64,000 bases of DNA from positions 6,783,501-6,847,500 of the forward strand of contig NZ_CP045293.1 of NCBI RefSeq assembly GCF_009363075.1, given 5' to 3'. The stretch's first letter is position 1, and the number at the start of each line of letters is the position of its first letter. The DNA comes from Paenibacillus guangzhouensis (GTDB lineage Bacteria > Bacillota > Bacilli > Paenibacillales > Paenibacillaceae). The position numbers and the translations under genes are program-made. The notes beneath the pieces were generated by a model. That model ran no database searches, was not told where the DNA came from, and saw nothing but the letters and a program-made list of their open reading frames with translations. Of this stretch, positions 27,238 through 35,995 are shown in pieces.

Positions 27238-29019
27238 ATGTTCAATCTAACCTATTACAAACGAATGTTGCTTTCCTTCATGCTTTTTATTATCGTGCCG
27301 ATTGGTTCCATATCGGTGCTTTCTTTTTATGTAGTGAAGGAAACGATGATGGATAAGTTTCAAGCAACGAACGAAAATATGTTGAACGTCATCGGTACAG
27401 AATTTAGCAAAACGATCGATGATTCTACGTTCGCTTCCCAATTTATTGTGAACGATGCAGGCTTCAATAATTACTTACGTCAATTTGCTGATACGAAGCG
27501 CTTAAGCAGCTATGAGGATTATGAAAATTTCATGCAAATCAAAGCCGTATTTTCGCTTATAAATTCTACAACGCTGACTCCGTCGGCACAGATGTACTTA
27601 ATTAATCGCCAGCAGTTTATTATTCCTTCAGGAGAGGATACGCCGGATAAAGTAGCAGCACATCTACCTGAGTTGTATAGCAAAATTAATTTACAGCAGC
27701 CAGAACGGTTGCAGTGGTTAGGACTATTCGGCGATGAAAAAGCAAGTAAATATTATATCGCTCGCGTCATACAAGATCACGTCAGTAAACAGTATATGGC
27801 CGTGCTATTGATTGGGATTGAACAGTCTTATTTCCAAAATGTATTAAAGTCCGTTCAGTTTGGGGATGTTGCCCTCTTGGATGTTAACGGTAACAGGCTA
27901 GCTGGTTCAACCCAATTGCATGCAGCAGGGACAAATCAGACGGACAATCCATTGCGTTCGGAAGTCGTGCTGAACAAGTACGGGTGGAAGCTTGTGTACG
28001 AGATGAGCAACAACGTGTTTATGGGTATCATTTTAAGGACATTTTATTTGGGTCTTGCTGAAGTCATACTCGTTGTCTTTGTATTTTCTTTGTTTGCACT
28101 GCTGATCTCCAAACGATTGCATCGCCCAATTGGGCAATTACAACAGGTTACAAGACAATTTGGTAACGGTAAGCTAGATGTCAGGCTGCAAGTGAAGGGA
28201 AAGGATGAGCTTGCTGCGGTTAGCAAGACGATTAACTTGATGTTAGATCGGCTAGAGCAGTCCATTTATGAGATGGAGCAGCAACAAGAGAAGAAACGCG
28301 TGATGGAGCTGGAGGCGTTGTTTATGCAAATTCGGCCCCACTTTCTGCTCAATACACTCAATTCGATCAAGTGCAGCTTAATGCTGAAGCATGATCGATT
28401 GCATAGTGGCATGATCGACTCGTTAATGAGCCTATTACGTGCCTATATGAAATTCAATACACCAGCAACACTACAAGAAGAATGTAAGTTAATGACTCAC
28501 TATATTGATATTATGAAAATGCGTAGTGATATTTCGATACAACTGCAAATCGATGTAGAGCCACCATTACAATCCCTTAAGTTTCCCAAGTTATTACTGC
28601 AACCGTTAGTTGAAAATGCCATTATTCATGGTTTTGTTGACGCTGATGCTGATATAGATATAGATACAGTTATAGATTTAGAGGGCAATGATATTAGGCG
28701 CCAGCAATCTCAAATTTGGATTTCAGTCTTTCAAGACTCGGATCAAATCGTCATTGAGGTTGCCGATAACGGAGTAGGTATGGATGAGTCCATGTTGCAA
28801 CGGCTGAATGAAAATGTGTTAAATTGCAGTGATGAACCAGATCCGAATTATAAACGGGTCGGATTGATTAATGTAGCTCAACGCTTGAAACTATCATTCG
28901 GTTTAGAGGCTAAGCTTTCTTTTGCTCATAACAGTTATGGCGGTGTAACTGCACGGATGCAGATTCCAGTGACAGCAAGTGAGGTGACAATCAGTGGTAT
29001 ACAAAGTGATGCTTATTGA
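27238..29019 (+). CDS. Sensor histidine kinase, YesM-like
   Basis: 593 residues. First transmembrane helix (about 7-27), an extracellular cache-like sensor (about 30-265), a second helix (about 268-290), HAMP (292-345), a His_kinase domain with phosphoacceptor His in MQIRPHFLLNTLNSIK, and an HATPase with N-box LLQPLVENAIIHGF and G-box VADNGVGM. An acidic insert (residues about 468-490, rich in Asp and Ile) lies just after the N-box and is unusual. The start at ATG 27238 is favoured; a GTG at 27214 in the same frame is possible, and the best purine-rich site (AAGGGAAG) lies unusually far, about 14 bases, from the ATG. It overlaps the response regulator and should sense extracellular carbohydrate for this locus. 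Confidence 0.92.
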   Translation: MFNLTYYKRMLLSFMLFIIVPIGSISVLSFYVVKETMMDKFQATNENMLNVIGTEFSKTIDDSTFASQFIVNDAGFNNYLRQFADTKRLSSYEDYENFMQIKAVFSLINSTTLTPSAQMYLINRQQFIIPSGEDTPDKVAAHLPELYSKINLQQPERLQWLGLFGDEKASKYYIARVIQDHVSKQYMAVLLIGIEQSYFQNVLKSVQFGDVALLDVNGNRLAGSTQLHAAGTNQTDNPLRSEVVLNKYGWKLVYEMSNNVFMGIILRTFYLGLAEVILVVFVFSLFALLISKRLHRPIGQLQQVTRQFGNGKLDVRLQVKGKDELAAVSKTINLMLDRLEQSIYEMEQQQEKKRVMELEALFMQIRPHFLLNTLNSIKCSLMLKHDRLHSGMIDSLMSLLRAYMKFNTPATLQEECKLMTHYIDIMKMRSDISIQLQIDVEPPLQSLKFPKLLLQPLVENAIIHGFVDADADIDIDTVIDLEGNDIRRQQSQIWISVFQDSDQIVIEVADNGVGMDESMLQRLNENVLNCSDEPDPNYKRVGLINVAQRLKLSFGLEAKLSFAHNSYGGVTARMQIPVTASEVTISGIQSDAY

Positions 29020-30598
29020 TGATGATGTGCCAATGCTCAAATTATTGCGGCAGATGATTGATTGGGAACAATTACAGCTAAAAGTTGTAGCTTCCACCTA
29101 TTCTAGTGAAAAAGCGCTATACCTGTTTCAGCAGACCGCTCCAGATATTGTCGTGACGGATATTGGCCTACCGCAGATGAATGGAATTGAGCTCGCAGAA
29201 CAGTTTCGCCGCATCAAACCCGATGTGCGCATCATCTTCATTACCTGTCATGAAGATTTCAACTACGCGCAGCAGGCACTTAAGCTTCAGGCTGACGATT
29301 ATTTAATTAAAGATCAGTTAACATCAGAGCAGTTGCAACAAAGTTTGTTGAAGTTGGTACGTTCACTGCAACAACAATCATCGTCTGTAAGTACACAACC
29401 TTCAAGCTACAATCATCAGCTGTTCAAACAAGGTTTATTACAGCGTGTGCTTGATGGCATTAACGTTGACGAGATGCTTAAATATGCTGCCGGTATTGGC
29501 GTGGGTTGGAACTATCCTTGGTTTAGGCTCAGTCTTGTGCATGTGCAATATGCTAGTTACGTTGAACATTACCCACAGCAATCGTTATCGTTAATTTGCT
29601 ACGCCGTTTACAATATTGCAGAAGAGTTAGCGAAAACGTACGAAGGGATCACACCGTTTTTGCAGCAACAGCATCTTGTGATTGTGTATAACTATCGCGA
29701 TAATTTTGCGGATAACAACGTATTACACTTCAATAGTTATTTGCTCAAATTGAGAGAACAGGTTGCGCAATTTATGAGATTACAGCTGGTAAACGTCACG
29801 GTTCGTGACAAGCTGCAACTGAAGCAGCTTGGTGCGTGGTATCACTCACTACTGCGCCATAAATATGAGTTTTATGTTGGGGAGTCAATGCTGATTGGCG
29901 ATCGTCAGCAGGGGATGCAACCAACGTGGTTGCCCTTGCGCACAGGGGAGTTCGACCACTATAAAGCTGAACTAAAGCAGGCACTAGATATTCGCGATAT
30001 GGATGGCATGAAGCGTGTACTTGCGGATATCAAGGACAATTTTGGAGCGAGATCGATTGAGCCTACTTCATTGATGCATGAGCTGAAAGTTTGTTTACGC
30101 GAGTTGGCATTTGCAGCGTCTGTTAGACTGGATGAAGCTGAAGCAATCTACGAATATATTGAGCAGGCACGAACCTTTGACGATGTGCTTGCATTAACGG
30201 AACGTCTGATCATCGCGATGGCTATGCTTCACGATAAGCAGGAAAAGAAACAAGGGCGAGGCACATTAGCTGGTAGCAGTGAGCCTAAGTTACATCAAAT
30301 TCAACATTTTATCGAACAACATTTAGCCGATAGTATTACTTCCATTGATATTGCGCGTTATCTGTATTTGAATCCAAGTTACTTCTCACGCTATTTCAAA
30401 CGTATGACCGGGAGCAATTTCACAGATTATGTGCATCAGTATAAAATGAACATTGCTTCTAAAATGTTGAAAACATCTGGGCAAACGCTGGAAGAGATAG
30501 CACTGGCACTAGGCTACTCAGACCGTACCTATTTCTCTAAAGTGTTCAAGAAGTATATGGGCGTAACACCGAGTGAACACAAGAACAGGTGCTCGTAA
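28994..30598 (+). CDS. AraC-type response regulator, YesN-like
   Basis: 534 residues starting at GTG 28994, inside the kinase gene (26-base overlap), with GAGGTGA upstream. Receiver domain at 1-120 with phosphorylation Asp in VVTDIGLPQMNG and conserved Lys in LIKDQL. A long central helical/unknown region (about 140-420) is followed by a double helix-turn-helix AraC domain (about 430-530) with IARYLYLNPSYFSRYFKRMTGSNFTDYV and ALGYSDRTYFSKVFKKYMGVTPSEHK. Such regulators activate neighbouring carbohydrate operons, here probably the 13675-31442 locus. Tight overlap indicates coupled synthesis with the kinase. Confidence 0.93.
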   Translation: MVYKVMLIDDDVPMLKLLRQMIDWEQLQLKVVASTYSSEKALYLFQQTAPDIVVTDIGLPQMNGIELAEQFRRIKPDVRIIFITCHEDFNYAQQALKLQADDYLIKDQLTSEQLQQSLLKLVRSLQQQSSSVSTQPSSYNHQLFKQGLLQRVLDGINVDEMLKYAAGIGVGWNYPWFRLSLVHVQYASYVEHYPQQSLSLICYAVYNIAEELAKTYEGITPFLQQQHLVIVYNYRDNFADNNVLHFNSYLLKLREQVAQFMRLQLVNVTVRDKLQLKQLGAWYHSLLRHKYEFYVGESMLIGDRQQGMQPTWLPLRTGEFDHYKAELKQALDIRDMDGMKRVLADIKDNFGARSIEPTSLMHELKVCLRELAFAASVRLDEAEAIYEYIEQARTFDDVLALTERLIIAMAMLHDKQEKKQGRGTLAGSSEPKLHQIQHFIEQHLADSITSIDIARYLYLNPSYFSRYFKRMTGSNFTDYVHQYKMNIASKMLKTSGQTLEEIALALGYSDRTYFSKVFKKYMGVTPSEHKNRCS

Positions 30599-30638
30599 AT
30601 CAATCCCAAAAACAAACGAGGAAAGAGGTAATCACCGT

Positions 30639-31442
30639 ATGACACCACTAACTCAGCTTACGATTGAAATTCACGATATGAATAATAACGTATTGGCAAT
30701 GGACTCTGATCAGGGGCAAGCCCAGCTTGTATATCATCATCCTTATCAAGAGGGTGACCAAATTGTTGTTAAGAGCGAGCATCCCCACCAGTATTTATGT
30801 TTGCAGCTTGATGATGCCATGCCGGAAGCGTTCGTATATTTAGCGACAACGAGCTATCGGTTTACAATTCCGTTTGGAGAGAAGAAAATTTCCTATTCCC
30901 CTAAATCGTTCAGTGGTGGCATCCATGCCATTAGCGTGCGCTTAGCGACTGCAGCGGAAATCTCCAGTTATAAAAATGTAGCCCTTAATCCGTTCGACCA
31001 ACATGAGAATAACAGTTGTTACCCGCATGCGCTTGCGAATGTGGAAACCCGCGGTGAGTCCGTGTTTGCTGCTCGCAATGCCATTGATGGCAATTGCTTT
31101 AATGCCGGTCACGGGGCATGGCCATTTGAGTCGTGGGGCATTAACCAACAAGATGACGCAGAAATGAGTGTGCAATTTGGGCGTACCGTAGAAATCGACT
31201 GTCTCGCACTTACATTGCGTGCTGACTTTCCTCACGATAACTATTGGAAGCAAGTAACTGTCTGCTTCTCCAATGGTGATTGTATAACGATTCATTTAAC
31301 GAAAACGAATTTAAAGCAGGTCATTAAGCTTGAGCCGCGTCGGGTAGAATCACTGACATTGAAGAACTTAATCAAGTCAGATGACCCGTCGCCGTTCCCT
31401 GCATTAACGCAAATTGAAGTTTATGGCAATGAAGTAAAGTGA
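30639..31442 (+). CDS. Predicted carbohydrate-binding (galactose-binding-fold) protein
   Basis: 267 residues from ATG 30639 (GAAAGAGG upstream; the frame is open from 30573 inside the regulator gene). There is no signal peptide. The second half (about 115-265) resembles a discoidin/galactose-binding jelly roll: NVALNPFD, ARNAIDGN, FESWGINQQDDAEMSVQFGRTVEIDCLALTLRAD and a C-terminal ALTQIEVYG strand that is typical of F5/8C domains. The N-terminal 100 residues form another beta-rich region. No catalytic motif is seen. As the last gene of the locus it could bind or process a fucosylated product; function is not assigned. Confidence 0.72.
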   Translation: MTPLTQLTIEIHDMNNNVLAMDSDQGQAQLVYHHPYQEGDQIVVKSEHPHQYLCLQLDDAMPEAFVYLATTSYRFTIPFGEKKISYSPKSFSGGIHAISVRLATAAEISSYKNVALNPFDQHENNSCYPHALANVETRGESVFAARNAIDGNCFNAGHGAWPFESWGINQQDDAEMSVQFGRTVEIDCLALTLRADFPHDNYWKQVTVCFSNGDCITIHLTKTNLKQVIKLEPRRVESLTLKNLIKSDDPSPFPALTQIEVYGNEVK

Positions 31443-31474
31443 GAGAATAGTTTTGTTTGAAAGCGCATGGAGTT

Positions 31475-31507
31475 AGAACTCTCGTAATCCGGGGGTTCTT
31501 TTTTTTA
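31475..31507 (+). terminator. Terminator of the glycan-utilization locus
   Basis: AGAACTC and GGGTTCT pair with one mismatch and are followed by a run of eight Ts. It ends the kinase/regulator/binding-protein unit. Confidence 0.7.
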
Positions 31508-31623
31508 TCTTTTTACATCCCTCGAATTCAGCAAATTTATCCCTTCTCGGACGGCGTTGATCATCGTACGATGAAGAAGCAATCATTCGGATGTATATTC
31601 CATGGATAAGGGACGGCGGTAGG

Positions 31624-32538
31624 ATGAAGCTCTGGACGGAAGGGAAACTCTATCATCAAGGCTATCAGATTGGCATGACCTATGAGCAAGCAAGTAGGGG
31701 GGAGGACGAGCCGCTTGAACTTGCATCGGTATTTCGGATCTTCTTAATTCGCGAAGGGACGGGGGTGCTTCAGATTGCAGATCGACGTTATCCGATTTTT
31801 GCGCCAGGGGTGTGTTGTTTTCAGGGGGGCGAGCAAGTACGATTCTTGGCTCAAGCACCGCTCCGAATGAAGCGCTTGAACTTTATGCCAAGCGTATTGA
31901 ATGCGCGGCTCGAAGCATTGCTGAACGGTTCTGGCGAAGGGGGGACGTCTGATTATCAGGATTTATGGGTACTAGAGTCCTTCACAGATCGTTCCGATTC
32001 TTATTATGGCGCATTGCCGCTGGACCCTGCCGTCGTGAAACGTGCCGAGGAGATGATGGAGGCGATAGGCTGGAATCTCGCGGAGCAGCCGGATACCTAT
32101 TGGCCATGCCGCAGCCGCTCGTATTTGATGGAGCTCCTATTTCTCATTCGTCAGGTGTATCAGGAGACGGATTTGACCCCGTATCCACTCCCGCACGCGG
32201 TCTCGGAATCCATTAAACCAGTCGTTACTTATCTGCATACGCATTATCAAGAGAAGATTCGATTAGAGCATCTAACCGAGTTGTTCCTTGTCAATAAGAC
32301 GACGCTCAATGAGGCGTTCAAAAAATCCACGGGTTACTCTGTCATCTCCTACTTGAATCATATTCGGATGCGAATGGCCGATGCCATGCTTCGGAACACG
32401 ACACTGCCCACAACGGAGATCATGGAGTTGATCGGCATTCAGGATGACGCGCATTTCATTCGTAATTTCCGCAAGCATTCCGGATATTCACCGGCAGAAT
32501 ATCGCAACCAATATTGCTGGATGCTTCATCAATCATAG
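31624..32538 (+). CDS. AraC-family transcriptional regulator
   Basis: 304 residues from ATG 31624. N-terminal cupin-like sensing half (about 20-110, with GTGVLQIADRRYPIFAPGVCCFQGG) and a C-terminal double helix-turn-helix (about 205-300) with LTELFLVNKTTLNEAFKKSTGYSVISYL and IGIQDDAHFIRNFRKHSGYSPAEYR. Regulators of this design respond to sugars or small ligands. It is flanked by the glycan locus and by a secreted esterase on the same strand, with terminators on both sides, so its target is unclear. An in-frame ATG at 31591 exists, but AAGGGACGG supports 31624. Confidence 0.85.
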   Translation: MKLWTEGKLYHQGYQIGMTYEQASRGEDEPLELASVFRIFLIREGTGVLQIADRRYPIFAPGVCCFQGGEQVRFLAQAPLRMKRLNFMPSVLNARLEALLNGSGEGGTSDYQDLWVLESFTDRSDSYYGALPLDPAVVKRAEEMMEAIGWNLAEQPDTYWPCRSRSYLMELLFLIRQVYQETDLTPYPLPHAVSESIKPVVTYLHTHYQEKIRLEHLTELFLVNKTTLNEAFKKSTGYSVISYLNHIRMRMADAMLRNTTLPTTEIMELIGIQDDAHFIRNFRKHSGYSPAEYRNQYCWMLHQS

Positions 32539-32544
32539 CTTAAC

Positions 32545-32572
32545 AGCGCTCCGAGAAGGGGTGCTTTTTTTT
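32545..32572 (+). terminator. Terminator after the AraC gene
   Basis: AGCGCTCC, loop GAGAA, GGGGTGCT (with G-U pairs), then a run of eight Ts. Confidence 0.75.
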
Positions 32573-32691
32573 ATTAGATAAATGCTGTCGATTTGCAGGA
32601 ACATCCTGCGGATAATCAGTACCATCCGGGGTGCCGTCCTGATAAGCTTCTCCATAGATCGATTTTGAAATCTAGAAGAGGAGATGGAAGG

Positions 32692-33591
32692 ATGAAATGG
32701 TTCAAAGTTCTATGTGCAGTCGTGCTTAGCTTCTCATTAAGTCAGGCGGCCGTCTTAGCCGCCCCGCAGCAGCCTCATGCGTCTTCGACAACGTTGAAGG
32801 CCGTCTTCTACAGCGAGTCCTTGCAGAAAGAAATGAATGTCAATGTCTATTTACCGCCTAACTATGGTGCGCAGGACAAATACCCCGTGCTCTATGTGCT
32901 GCATTCCTACAAATTGAACGAGGATCATTGGTTTAAGGCACTACAGGTCGTGAAAAAGGCGGATGAATTGATCAGCAGCGGGAAGATCGAGCCGATGATC
33001 ATCGTCGCTCCGAAAATCGATAACAGCTTCGGTGTCAATTCCGCGGACCGCACAGGATATATGGAAGGAAGCGGCAAGCCAGGGGATGAAGGGGTGCTTC
33101 AGACCGGCAAATACGAGGATTATTTGACGAAAGACGTCGTGAACTTCGTGGATACCCATTTCAACACGATGAAGTCGCGGACGGGCAGATATATTGGCGG
33201 GACGTCCATGGGGGGATTCGCGGCGCTGCATATCGGGCTTAGGCACCCGAACCTGTATAGTAAAATCGGGGGCCACGCGCCCGCTTTATTCGTAGGCCCG
33301 ATGTGGGACGTGCTTGAGAAGATGATCTACCCGACCGATGCGACTCGGCAAGAAAATGATCCACTTGCGCTCGCGGCCAGCCAGAAACTGAATAAGGTCA
33401 GTATATACCTCGATTGCGGCGAACAGGATGATTTTAAGGAGGCAACGAAAAAGCTGAGGGATACTCTAAACGTCCAGAAAACGAAGTCTTTCGAGTTCCA
33501 TTCTACGCCGGGTGGGAAACATGATGATGCTTATTGGAGCAGTCAGATGGAGAACTATCTCTTATTTTATGGGGGAATGGACCGGGAGTAG
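32692..33591 (+). CDS. Secreted esterase, alpha/beta-hydrolase (EstA/esterase D-like)
   Basis: 299 residues. Cleavable signal peptide (KWFKVLCAVVLSFSLSQAAVLA) followed by a putative-esterase fold: VNVYLPPNYGAQDKYPVLYVLH, the nucleophile elbow GGTSMGGFA (Ser in GxSxG), a DCGEQDDF segment likely to supply the acid, and a final GGKHDDAYW with the catalytic His. This architecture is shared with tributyrin esterases and carbohydrate (feruloyl/acetyl) esterases such as CE1. GAAGAGGAG precedes ATG 32692. It may deacylate polysaccharides outside the cell, fitting the neighbouring glycan locus, but it has its own transcription unit. Confidence 0.87.
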   Translation: MKWFKVLCAVVLSFSLSQAAVLAAPQQPHASSTTLKAVFYSESLQKEMNVNVYLPPNYGAQDKYPVLYVLHSYKLNEDHWFKALQVVKKADELISSGKIEPMIIVAPKIDNSFGVNSADRTGYMEGSGKPGDEGVLQTGKYEDYLTKDVVNFVDTHFNTMKSRTGRYIGGTSMGGFAALHIGLRHPNLYSKIGGHAPALFVGPMWDVLEKMIYPTDATRQENDPLALAASQKLNKVSIYLDCGEQDDFKEATKKLRDTLNVQKTKSFEFHSTPGGKHDDAYWSSQMENYLLFYGGMDRE

Positions 33592-33616
33592 AGCGGATGC
33601 TATCGCTTGTGGAAGA

Positions 33617-33643
33617 AAGGCCTGCCTTGTGCGGGTCTTTTTT
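33617..33643 (+). terminator. Weak terminator after the esterase gene
   Basis: AAAGGCCTGC and GCGGGTCTTT pair with several G-U pairs, followed by TTT. Confidence 0.5.
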
Positions 33644-33711
33644 GGCATGATGATTCTCTACCTAATCAATGTTAAAATAGGGACAAACAACCATGAAAGT
33701 AGGGTTTCTCC

Positions 33712-34452
33712 ATGAAAGATACAGCAGCGATCATGGGAATACAATTCCCGAAGCGGACGTTAGAGGAATCTGTTGATCTTCTACGTCAAGTGGTCGAAGA
33801 GCCTCGGTCAGAATTGTTCCATGTCGTCACCGTGAATCCTGAGATTACGATGGCTTGCCAGAAAAATAGCGAACTGCGTTCTATTGTTGAGGAAGCGGGG
33901 ATGATTACGGCGGATGGGATTGGTATCGTGATGGTGTCACGTATCAAGGGCGACCATCTTCCGGAACGCGTGACAGGATACGATATGCTCCTTCAGCTGC
34001 TGGCTGCAGGGAATGAGAAGGGGTGGTCCTTTTACTTCCTTGGGGCGGATCCTGTAACGAATCCCAAGGCTTGCGAAGTTATCCGCTCCACCTATCCGAA
34101 TCTTAAGATATGTGGGAATCAGCATGGCTTCTTCAAGCCGGAGGATGAGGAACGTATCATAACTGAGATTAGTTCGGCTAGACCGGATTTCTTAATTGTC
34201 GCGTTAGGTGCGCCTTATGCGGAGCGATGGATTCATCAATACAAGGACAAGCTCCAGGCGAAAATTGCCATCGGTGTCGGGGGCAGCCTCGATGTCATTG
34301 CGGGTAAAGTGAAGCAGACACCTGAAGTGTGGAAGCGTTGGAATGTAGAGTGGTTATATCGTCTCATTCAACAGCCGCATCGATGGCGCAGACAGTTGAT
34401 CTTGCCGCAGTTTGCAATTCGGGCGATTTTGTATCGTGAGGGTAGAAAATAG
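33712..34452 (+). CDS. tagA: WecB/TagA/CpsF-family glycosyltransferase
   Basis: 246 residues. The family active-site region is VVTVNPEI (Thr40, Asn42) and ADGIGIV with Asp68; ERVTGYDM, FLGADP, and PDFLIVALGAPYAERWI are further family motifs. The C-terminal basic amphipathic segment (HRWRRQLILPQFAIRAI) matches the membrane-association appendage. In wall teichoic acid synthesis the enzyme adds N-acetylmannosamine to undecaprenyl-diphospho-GlcNAc at the cytoplasmic membrane face. Only this gene of the pathway is present here, as is common for tagA paralogues, so a role in another surface glycan is possible. The ribosome site is modest. A long terminator hairpin follows. Confidence 0.88.
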   Translation: MKDTAAIMGIQFPKRTLEESVDLLRQVVEEPRSELFHVVTVNPEITMACQKNSELRSIVEEAGMITADGIGIVMVSRIKGDHLPERVTGYDMLLQLLAAGNEKGWSFYFLGADPVTNPKACEVIRSTYPNLKICGNQHGFFKPEDEERIITEISSARPDFLIVALGAPYAERWIHQYKDKLQAKIAIGVGGSLDVIAGKVKQTPEVWKRWNVEWLYRLIQQPHRWRRQLILPQFAIRAILYREGRK

Positions 34453-34500
34453 AACGACCTCGGTAAGGCAGCATTTCATCACTGCCTTGCCGAGGTCGTT
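34453..34500. terminator. Bidirectional terminator between tagA and the convergent MFS gene
   Basis: AACGACCTCGGTAAGGCAG pairs with CTGCCTTGCCGAGGTCGTT in a near-perfect 19-bp stem with a 10-base loop. It lies between two convergent stop codons and would end transcription from both sides. Confidence 0.85.
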
Positions 34501-34504
34501 CGTG

Positions 34505-35827
34505 TTACATCGAGATTGTCTGTTTCGCTGCAGATTTGCGGCGCGTCCAGATCACCACAGGGATAAGCAGCAGGGAGAGAAACCCGCCTGCGTAAGACAA
34601 TACAGCATAGCTGCTGGATGCCACGACCATGCCGGAGAGGGCGCCGCCTGATGCTCCCGCTAAGGCGGTAAGCACATCCAGGGTGCCTTGCGTTTTGGCG
34701 CGTGTTGCTGGGGAGGTTCCATCCACGATGAGTGCTGTGCCGCTAATAAAGCCAAGATTCCATCCCAGGCCGAGAAGTGCAAGCGCGACGATTAAGAGAA
34801 TGAGCGAGTCTCCTGGGGCGAGTGCAGCCAGTAATCCGGCAGCGAGCAGCGTGACGCCTGAACTGTAAGCCATCGTGGTTCGACCGATCCGATCGACGAG
34901 CATGCCCGTAAATAGAGACGGGAGATACATGGCGCCGACATGAATGCCAATCACCAGTCCCACTTCGCCAAGTCCATGCCCATGGTGCTTCATATGGATC
35001 GGCGTCATGGTCATGATAGCCACCATGACGAGCTGGGTTAAGACCATGACCGTTGTGCCGACAATGAGGCCGTGATTGTGATGGACAGAGCTGTGCGCTG
35101 CCAGTGAATCCGCTCCGGCAGATTTCTTCGTCTGTTGTCTGTCCCAAGCCTTCGCGATCAATAACGGATCTGGCCGCAGGAATACGAGCAGCACAAGTCC
35201 TGCAAGGATAAATGCAGCGGCCCCGAGCATGAAAGGACCTGCCAGCGCTGGAGCGCCCACCGAGAGCGCAAATCGTCCCATCGGCTCGACGACATTTGGA
35301 CCCGCTACGGCGCCAAAGGTCGTTGAGACCATCGCAATGCTTATGGCGGTTGCCCGCTGAGTCGGCCCAGCTAGATCTGTCCCTGCATATCGTGCTTGCA
35401 GGTTCGTAGCGGTCCCCGCCCCGTAGATACATAGTGAGACGAACAACAAGTAGACGTTGCTGAGGATCGCGACCATGACCACGCCAATCGCGCCGATGCC
35501 GCCGACAAGAAATCCAACACCAAGTCCCAGCCGCCGCCCAGATCGCTCAGAGAATCGGCCGATCAGGAATGCGGAGAGTGCAGAACCTAATGTGAGCAGG
35601 GCTGCAGGAATGCCGGCATAACGATCAGTTCCGAGCATTTCCTGGGCTAACAATGCCCCGACCGTTACCCCCGCAGCGAGACCGGCGCCCCCGAAAATTT
35701 GAGAAATGACGACGATAAATAATGTGCGTTTATAGAGTCTTTGCTGCTCCGCAGGAGAGTGTATGTAGTTTTCTGCTTCGTTTGATTTCTTCTGGAGAGT
35801 GGATACACGTTCGTGTTTAAGCTCCAT
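34505..35827 (-). CDS. MFS transporter
   Basis: 440 residues from the ATG complementary to 35825-35827, with AGGTGA upstream on the minus strand; the frame is open further to 35914. About 12 transmembrane helices, with a long His-containing loop in the middle (KKSAGADSLAAHSSVHHNHG). LIGRFSERSGRRLG after the second helix is the A-motif of the major facilitator family, and it recurs in degenerate form in the second half (MLVDRIGRTT). The substrate is unknown; drug or metabolite export is plausible. A perfect palindrome 46 bases before the start is a candidate operator. Confidence 0.88.
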   Translation of the reverse strand: MELKHERVSTLQKKSNEAENYIHSPAEQQRLYKRTLFIVVISQIFGGAGLAAGVTVGALLAQEMLGTDRYAGIPAALLTLGSALSAFLIGRFSERSGRRLGLGVGFLVGGIGAIGVVMVAILSNVYLLFVSLCIYGAGTATNLQARYAGTDLAGPTQRATAISIAMVSTTFGAVAGPNVVEPMGRFALSVGAPALAGPFMLGAAAFILAGLVLLVFLRPDPLLIAKAWDRQQTKKSAGADSLAAHSSVHHNHGLIVGTTVMVLTQLVMVAIMTMTPIHMKHHGHGLGEVGLVIGIHVGAMYLPSLFTGMLVDRIGRTTMAYSSGVTLLAAGLLAALAPGDSLILLIVALALLGLGWNLGFISGTALIVDGTSPATRAKTQGTLDVLTALAGASGGALSGMVVASSSYAVLSYAGGFLSLLLIPVVIWTRRKSAAKQTISM

Positions 35828-35872
35828 ACTTAGATCACCTCCATCTAACAATACCATATGGTTCCATGATGT

Positions 35873-35896
35873 CATATCCCACTTATATGGGATATG
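35873..35896. promoter_or_regulatory. Perfect palindrome upstream of the MFS gene
   Basis: CATATCCCA-N6-TGGGATATG. The spacer reads TATAAG on the minus strand, a possible -10 element, so a bound repressor would cover the promoter. A smaller CCATATGG palindrome follows at 35854-35861. No regulator gene lies next to it. Confidence 0.5.
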
Positions 35897-35944
35897 GAGC
35901 AGCATGATGATCATTTTTGGATTTCACGATCAGCTGTGCACGCG

Positions 35945-35977
35945 GCAAAAAAGAGCGCTCTAATCAAAAGCGCTCTT
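35945..35977 (-). terminator. Terminator of the tetR-MFS operon
   Basis: On the minus strand AAGAGCGC, loop, GCGCTCTT is followed by TTTT. It lies directly after the stop codon of the efflux gene at 35996. Confidence 0.88.
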
Positions 35978-35995
35978 CACATTTAGCTTATTCTA

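Noticed and set aside
31454-31470. cre-like TGAAAGCGCATGGA after the last gene of the glycan locus
   Set aside because: The right half deviates from consensus, and the position after a stop codon makes a regulatory role unlikely.
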